Assembly: GCA_020025235.1 (NCBI GenBank)
Contig: JAHHSL010000011.1
Location: 1 to 46,000 of the forward strand
Direction: 5' to 3'
Length of the DNA: 46,000 nucleotides
Source of the DNA: Ruthenibacterium sp.
GTDB taxonomy: Bacteria; Bacillota; Clostridia; Oscillospirales; Ruminococcaceae
Shown here: positions 41,193 to 46,000 of the stretch, in pieces
How the letters are laid out: the number at the start of each line of letters is the position of its first letter
Position numbering within the stretch: position 1 is the stretch's first letter
Made by a program: the position numbers and the translations under genes
The notes under the pieces: generated by a model
Seen by the model: the letters and a program-made list of their open reading frames with translations, nothing else
Database searches by the model: none
What the model was told of the DNA's origin: nothing

Positions 41193-41702
41193 TTGGTAAG
41201 TTCCGTTGTAATCATTGCTGTTCTTGTTGTGCTTGACCAGCTTTCAAAATATCTTGCCACAGCATACCTTGCGCCCGTCGGCACCATGCCGTTCATTCCG
41301 GGCGTTATGCAGCTGCGCTATATCCTTAACGAGGGTGCCGCATTCAGCCTGTTTGCCGATAAGGAATGGAGCAGGATCTTCTTTATCTGCACAACTGTGG
41401 TCACTTTGGTTATACTTGCTGTATATTCGATAAAGAAAAAGCCTAAGAGTAAACTGGAAGCGGCGGTTGTAATCCTGATTTTGGCCGGCGGCATCGGAAA
41501 TCTGATCGACCGCATCTTCCACGGCTATGTTGTCGATTTCTTTTCCACCACGTTCATCGAATTTCCGACCTTCAACGTGGCGGATTGCTATATCTGCATC
41601 GGGGCGGCGCTTTTGATCCTGACAGCGCTTTTGGAAATGAAAAAAGAAGCAAAAGAAGGAAAAAAAGAACCTGCAGAGGACGCCGTGCATGAAGATCCTT
41701 GA
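41193..41702 (+). CDS. lspA: Lipoprotein signal peptidase (SPase II)
   Basis: A 169-residue membrane aspartic protease with four hydrophobic helices. It cleaves prolipoproteins before the lipidated Cys and so would process the two lipoproteins in this window. Family motifs are VLDQLSKYLA, NEGAAFSLF, GNLIDRIFHGYVVDF (catalytic D106) and FNVADCYICIG (catalytic D131). The tail after about 148 is strongly charged (KKEAKEGKKEPAED). The start is TTG, 7 nt after AGGAGGGG. It overlaps the next gene by 14 bp. Confidence 0.95.
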   Translation: MVSSVVIIAVLVVLDQLSKYLATAYLAPVGTMPFIPGVMQLRYILNEGAAFSLFADKEWSRIFFICTTVVTLVILAVYSIKKKPKSKLEAAVVILILAGGIGNLIDRIFHGYVVDFFSTTFIEFPTFNVADCYICIGAALLILTALLEMKKEAKEGKKEPAEDAVHEDP

Positions 41703-42612
41703 ATACACTGCACTGCCGGAAGATGCGGGCTGCCGCGCAGACGCAGTGCTGGCCCAGGCATTTGCACAGCAGCTGACGCGCAGCGGCGCACAGCAGCTGA
41801 TCGCGCAGGGGCTGGTGCAGCGCGCCGGACGCAGCATCACGAAAAGCACAAAGCTACAAACCGGGGACGTGCTCACCGTTTCGCTGCCGGAGCCGGAACC
41901 CGATGTGCCGCAGCCGCAGGATATCCCGCTGGAAATCGTCTATGAGGATGACGCGGTCATCGTTGTCAATAAGCCCAAGGGCATGGTGGTGCATCCGGCG
42001 GCCGGCAATGCCGACGGCACGCTTGTAAATGCGCTTTTGCATCACTGTAAGGGAAAGCTTTCCCGCCTGAACGGGGAGGAACGCCCGGGCATCGTGCACC
42101 GGATCGATAAGGACACAAGCGGTCTGCTGGTGGCGGCGAAAACAGATCAGGCGCATCAGGTGCTGGCACAGCAGTTTGCCGTGCACAGCATCACGCGCGT
42201 GTATCACACCATTGTGTACGGCGGCTTTCGCGAGGACGACGGCTTTGTGGAAGGCAATATCGGCCGGCACCCTGTTGACCGCAAGCGCATGGCGGTGCTT
42301 GCACAGGGCGGCAAATACGCCTATACAAGCTATCATGTCGAAGCGCGGTATGAGGGCTTTACGCATCTTTCCGTGCGGCTGAAAACAGGCCGCACACACC
42401 AGATCCGCGTGCATCTTTCCAGCATCGGTCATCCGGTTGCGGGGGATGCGGTATACGGGCCGAAAAAGGTCATCACCCGGACAAACGGACAGTGCCTGCA
42501 TGCAAAGACACTGGGCTTTGTTCACCCTGTCACACAGGAATATATGGAATTCGACAGTGCGCTGCCGGAATATTTTACGGCGTTTGAAAGCCGGTTAAAG
42601 AGGGAATTTTAA
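41689..42612 (+). CDS. rluD: RluD-type 23S rRNA pseudouridine synthase
   Basis: A 307-residue protein with an N-terminal S4 domain (about 15-70) and the RluA catalytic domain. IVHRIDKDTSGLLVAA carries catalytic D140. VVNKPKGMVVHPAAGN and RLKTGRTHQIRVHLSSIGHP are the other signatures. It is the second RluA-family enzyme in this window and keeps the canonical HRID motif, unlike the one at 20737-21693. The lspA-rluD pairing is conserved across Firmicutes and supports an RluD-like role at helix 69, although target choice is not provable here. Confidence 0.92.
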   Translation: MKILEYTALPEDAGCRADAVLAQAFAQQLTRSGAQQLIAQGLVQRAGRSITKSTKLQTGDVLTVSLPEPEPDVPQPQDIPLEIVYEDDAVIVVNKPKGMVVHPAAGNADGTLVNALLHHCKGKLSRLNGEERPGIVHRIDKDTSGLLVAAKTDQAHQVLAQQFAVHSITRVYHTIVYGGFREDDGFVEGNIGRHPVDRKRMAVLAQGGKYAYTSYHVEARYEGFTHLSVRLKTGRTHQIRVHLSSIGHPVAGDAVYGPKKVITRTNGQCLHAKTLGFVHPVTQEYMEFDSALPEYFTAFESRLKREF

Positions 42613-42616
42613 CGTT

Positions 42617-43441
42617 ATGATCCGTTCGCTTCAGGATATCCTAGTTGTCTCGGATATGGATAATACACTTCTTACAGCAGAAAACGGGATACCTGACGTC
42701 AACCGCGTGACGATGCGCCTGTTCAAGGAAATGGGCGGGCGGTTCACGATCGCAACGGGCAGAACGATCGAATCGGCAGGCAGGCATCTGGAATCGCTTT
42801 CGCTTTCGGCGCCTGCGATTTTGTACGGCGGCGGCGTGCTGTATGATTTTGAACATGATATCCGGATCCGCAATACGCTGCTTTCCAAGGCGGCTGCGCG
42901 CCGCGCGATTTTTGACGTAATGGCGCGGTTCCCGTCCGTCGGCGTCGAAGTTATGACGGATAACGGCGGAATCAGCATCGTGCGCGCAAATGAGTATACT
43001 TACCGCCATACGCTGTATGAACGGCTTGCGTACCGCATGGCGCCGCTGGAAGAACTGGAAACAGAATGGAACAAGGTGCTGTTTGCCGACGAACCGGAAA
43101 CGATCAAAAAGGTGGAACAGTTCCTCGATCCGCGCCGCTATCCCGGAGTGGATTTCATCGCAACCGGCAGCAATTATTTCGAGATCCTGCCCGCGGGCAC
43201 AACAAAAGGCGGCGCGCTGCGCGAGCTGTGTACTTATATGGGGATCCCGCTCGAAAATACCATTGCGATCGGTGATTACTACAACGATGTGGAATTGATG
43301 AAAACAGCGGGCTATTCGATCGCGGTGCGCAATGCGCCCACGGAAGTGAAGCTTGCGGCAAACGCCGTCACGGGCAGCTGTCTTGATGGCGGTGTGGCAC
43401 AGGTGCTGTACGGTCTGGTACGGCTTTTTGAAAAAAAATAA
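42617..43441 (+). CDS. Cof-type HAD-IIB phosphatase
   Basis: A 274-residue haloacid dehalogenase-family hydrolase. Motif I is VVSDMDNTLL (D13 nucleophile, D15 acid). Motif II lies in FTIATGRT. Motif III/IV is GTTKGGALRELCTYMG followed by AIGDYYNDVELMKTAGYSIA. The cap between them is the C2B type of Cof-like enzymes, which dephosphorylate sugar phosphates or nucleotides. The physiological substrate cannot be inferred. It starts 4 bp after rluD and probably shares its transcript. Confidence 0.92.
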   Translation: MIRSLQDILVVSDMDNTLLTAENGIPDVNRVTMRLFKEMGGRFTIATGRTIESAGRHLESLSLSAPAILYGGGVLYDFEHDIRIRNTLLSKAAARRAIFDVMARFPSVGVEVMTDNGGISIVRANEYTYRHTLYERLAYRMAPLEELETEWNKVLFADEPETIKKVEQFLDPRRYPGVDFIATGSNYFEILPAGTTKGGALRELCTYMGIPLENTIAIGDYYNDVELMKTAGYSIAVRNAPTEVKLAANAVTGSCLDGGVAQVLYGLVRLFEKK

Positions 43442-43654
43442 TGATCCTGCACGGCGCTTAGCGCGCATGATGTCTGACAGACAGGGAAATGACGTGAAAG
43501 CGTTTCGCCGCATTGCGGAGGGAACCGCTTTGCGCCGTTCACTGTCTGTTTTTGTTTATACAGGCTGCAAGGCCGAAAAATCGAAACATGTTTTCCACAG
43601 GGGTAAAACGATCCTGAAAATGCATGAATACGGAGTTTTGTATGGAGGTGCTTT
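43442..43654. other. Intergenic region before ppk1
   Basis: About 210 bp with no gene. It holds a short perfect palindrome, TGTCTGACAGACA (43471-43483). No convincing promoter or terminator was found, although a long leader or control site for ppk1 could lie here. Confidence 0.4.
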
Positions 43655-46000
43655 ATGGAACAGGTATCCGGAAATGAACTTTTCATCAACAGAGAACTGA
43701 GCTGGCTTGAATTCAACCGCCGTGTTCTGGATCTTGCCAAAGACAAGACGGTGCCGGTTGGGGAACAGCTGAAATTCGCCGCAATCTATGCAAGCAATCT
43801 GGATGAATTTTTTATGGTGCGCGTCGGGTCGCTGCATGACCGCACGCTGGTTGCGGCCGACGAAGCAGAAAACAAAACCGGTATGACGCCGCGCCAGCAG
43901 CTGGATGCGATCATGCCCAAGGCGGCGGAGCTGCAGCAGCACTGTGATAAGATCGTTGCAAAGCTGTATGAAAAGGTCGGCGCGCTCGGCTACCGCAAAG
44001 TGAATTTCGATCATCTGGATAAAGAGGAAGAACGTTTCTGGAAAAAATATTTCATGCAGGAGATTTTCCCGGTGCTTTCCCCGCAGGTCATTGATATCCG
44101 GCATCCGTTCCCGTTCCTGCGCAATAACGATCTGTATGTCGGCGTGCTTTTGCACCATAAGGGCGAGGAACATTCGTCGCTTGGGATCATACCGATCAAC
44201 AGCCAGTTCCAGCGCGTGGTGTTCATGCCGGCAAACGGGGTGGTTTCGTTTGCGCTTTCCGAAGAACTGATCGCCCATTTTGCGGGGCAGGTATTCGGCA
44301 AACACGCCGTTCAGGGCAGCTGCGTGTTCCGCGTGACGCGCAACGCCGATATTTCGGTGGATGAGGGGATGTTCGATCAGGATGTCGATTACCGCGATAT
44401 CATGAGCGATCTGCTGAAAAAACGCCGCCGCCTTGCCGCCGTGCGCCTGCAGCTTTCGCCGCATGCGCCGAAGGAAATCACCGGCCTTTTGTGCGAAAAG
44501 CTCGATCTGCCGCAAGCGCAGGTGTTCGAGCAGTCTTCGCCGCTGGATCTTTCCGTCGGCTTCAAGCTTGCGGCGCGGCTTGCACAGGACGGGGATAAGA
44601 ACCTGTTTTATCCGAACTGCCGCCCCATGATGCCGCCGGCGGGCTTCAGCCTGACGCGCGCCGTCGAACAGCAGGATGTGCTGCTGGCCTATCCGTATCA
44701 GAGCATCCGCCCGTTCCTGCGCATGCTGCACGAAGCGGCACACGACCCTGATGTGGTTTCCATTAAAATGACGCTGTACCGTGTGGCGCAGGAATCCAAG
44801 ATCATTGAAGCACTGATCAGTGCGGCGGAAAACGGCAAGGAGGTCGTGGCGATCGTCGAGCTGCGCGCACGCTTTGACGAACAGAACAATATTGATTATT
44901 CCAAGCTTTTGGAAGAAGCGGGCTGCACGGTGATCTACGGCTTTGAAGCGTATAAAGTACATTCCAAGCTGACGCTCATCACAAAGAAAAAAGCGGGCGT
45001 CCTGAGTTATATTTCGCAGATCGGCACCGGCAACTACAACGAAAAAACATCGGAACAGTACACCGACCTTTCGTTCATCACCACCGATTTCACGATCGGC
45101 TCCGATCTTGCGGCGGTGTTCAACAATCTGGCGGTGGAGCGGCTGTCGCAGAACACAGGCGATCTGCTGATCGCGCCGCTTTGCTTCAAAAGCGTGCTGA
45201 TGAAGGAAATGGACGCTGAAATCGAAGCGAAAAAGGCCGGCAGACCGGCGCGCATCGTCATCAAGTGCAATTCCGTCAGCGATAAGGATATCATCTGCAA
45301 AATTTCGCAGGCGTCCTGCGCGGGCGTACCGGTGCAGATGATCGTGCGCGGCATCTGCTGTTTGAAGGCGGGTGTGCCCGGCCTGACGGAAAACGTCACG
45401 GTGCGCAGCATTGTGGGGCGGTATCTGGAGCACAGCCGCGTGTATGCATTCGGCACCGGCGGCGCAGAGCGTGTGTACATCGCATCGGGCGATTTCCTCA
45501 CGCGCAACACCGAACGCCGCGTGGAAGCGGGCGTGCGGATCCGTGACAGGCGCATTGCCGACGACCTGATGCGGATGATCGAAATACAGTTGCAGGATAA
45601 TGTCAACGCGCGCGAGATGCAGCCGGATGGCAGCTATCCGAAAGTGAAGCGTGCAGAGGGTGAGATGCGCATCGATAGTCAGGGCGATATGTATCGGATG
45701 CTGGAAAATAAGTGGCCGAGTGTGCAGCCGGATGAAAGAAATCGTCAGGATACATACGCTGCCGCCGGAAAGGCACCGGATCTGCAGCCGGAACCGACGC
45801 CCGCACCGAAAATGACACAGACGGCGCCTTTGCCGCAGCGGGAAGATCCGCAGACGCAGGAAGAACCGCAGAACACCGGTGTGCATCCAAACGAGCCGCA
45901 GCCGATCCCGCATCCGGAAACAGCGCCGGAGGCTTTGCGCCCGACGGCACAGCAGCTTTTGCAAAAACTGCAGCCGGGGCGGGCATATGCGGAAAAAACG
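43655..46000 (+). CDS. ppk1: Polyphosphate kinase 1 (3' end outside window)
   Basis: The frame is open from the ATG at 43655 to the window edge (782 codons). PPK1 reversibly makes polyphosphate from ATP. The N-terminal FINRELSWLEFNRRVLD, the head-domain ASNLDEFFMVRVGSL and the catalytic histidines H436 in YKVHSKLTLI and H593 in RYLEHSRVYAFG are present; the E. coli equivalents are H435 and H592. After the usual family end near residue 686, a Pro/Gln/Glu-rich tail of at least 95 residues continues off the window. TGGAGGTG precedes the ATG by 4 nt. The tail is probably disordered and its role is unknown. Confidence 0.94.
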   Translation, partial: MEQVSGNELFINRELSWLEFNRRVLDLAKDKTVPVGEQLKFAAIYASNLDEFFMVRVGSLHDRTLVAADEAENKTGMTPRQQLDAIMPKAAELQQHCDKIVAKLYEKVGALGYRKVNFDHLDKEEERFWKKYFMQEIFPVLSPQVIDIRHPFPFLRNNDLYVGVLLHHKGEEHSSLGIIPINSQFQRVVFMPANGVVSFALSEELIAHFAGQVFGKHAVQGSCVFRVTRNADISVDEGMFDQDVDYRDIMSDLLKKRRRLAAVRLQLSPHAPKEITGLLCEKLDLPQAQVFEQSSPLDLSVGFKLAARLAQDGDKNLFYPNCRPMMPPAGFSLTRAVEQQDVLLAYPYQSIRPFLRMLHEAAHDPDVVSIKMTLYRVAQESKIIEALISAAENGKEVVAIVELRARFDEQNNIDYSKLLEEAGCTVIYGFEAYKVHSKLTLITKKKAGVLSYISQIGTGNYNEKTSEQYTDLSFITTDFTIGSDLAAVFNNLAVERLSQNTGDLLIAPLCFKSVLMKEMDAEIEAKKAGRPARIVIKCNSVSDKDIICKISQASCAGVPVQMIVRGICCLKAGVPGLTENVTVRSIVGRYLEHSRVYAFGTGGAERVYIASGDFLTRNTERRVEAGVRIRDRRIADDLMRMIEIQLQDNVNAREMQPDGSYPKVKRAEGEMRIDSQGDMYRMLENKWPSVQPDERNRQDTYAAAGKAPDLQPEPTPAPKMTQTAPLPQREDPQTQEEPQNTGVHPNEPQPIPHPETAPEALRPTAQQLLQKLQPGRAYAEKT

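Overview
The window looks like chromosome from a member of the class Clostridia, most likely the Oscillospiraceae/Ruminococcaceae gut lineage. This is inferred from a Gram-positive-type PolC, a Spo0A-family regulator, YlbF, SepF, YlmH and DivIVA homologues, the non-mevalonate isoprenoid genes dxr and ispG, and a fairly GC-rich coding style. No rRNA, phage, insertion sequence or CRISPR array was found. A species cannot be named from the sequence alone.

Region 1 (about 1-5800) is accessory and loosely packed. It opens with the 5' part of a secreted protein carrying AEDAAP tandem repeats. This gene sits behind a cobalamin riboswitch whose aptamer, antiterminator and terminator can all be traced. 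Next come an XRE-type regulator with a membrane-embedded C-terminal half, a Ser/Ala-rich lipoprotein, a DUF4298 protein, a second unrelated lipoprotein, and a tRNA-Ala(CGC) with its own terminator.

Region 2 (about 5900-8500) is a three-gene unit: a small DUF6514-like protein, a Spo0A-like response regulator and a soluble histidine kinase. Spo0A is normally an orphan regulator fed by a phosphorelay, so an adjacent kinase makes this the most unusual signalling locus here.

Region 3 (8500-20700) is the classical pyrH-frr-uppS-cdsA-dxr-rseP-ispG-polC block, extended by a low-molecular-weight phosphatase and gpsA. It links UMP phosphorylation, ribosome recycling, undecaprenyl and phospholipid synthesis, isoprenoid synthesis, membrane proteolysis and replication. 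Region 4 (20700-25070) holds an RluA-family pseudouridine synthase divergent from radC, then feoA-feoB for ferrous iron uptake. Region 5 (25100-37810) concentrates DNA repair and tRNA modification: uvrB-uvrA, miaB, a YlbF-family gene with a cysteine-rich tail, mutS, mutL and miaA.

Region 6 (37820-43440) is a division and envelope cluster: a HlyD-like membrane-anchored protein, sepF, ylmH, divIVA, lspA, an rluD-like gene and a HAD phosphatase. Region 7 is ppk1, which runs off the right end and has a Pro/Gln-rich C-terminal extension. Several genes (gpsA, uvrB, uvrA, miaA, ylmH, lspA) appear to use TTG starts. The best candidates for undescribed biology are the B12-riboswitch repeat protein, the Spo0A-kinase trio, and the HlyD-like protein next to sepF.
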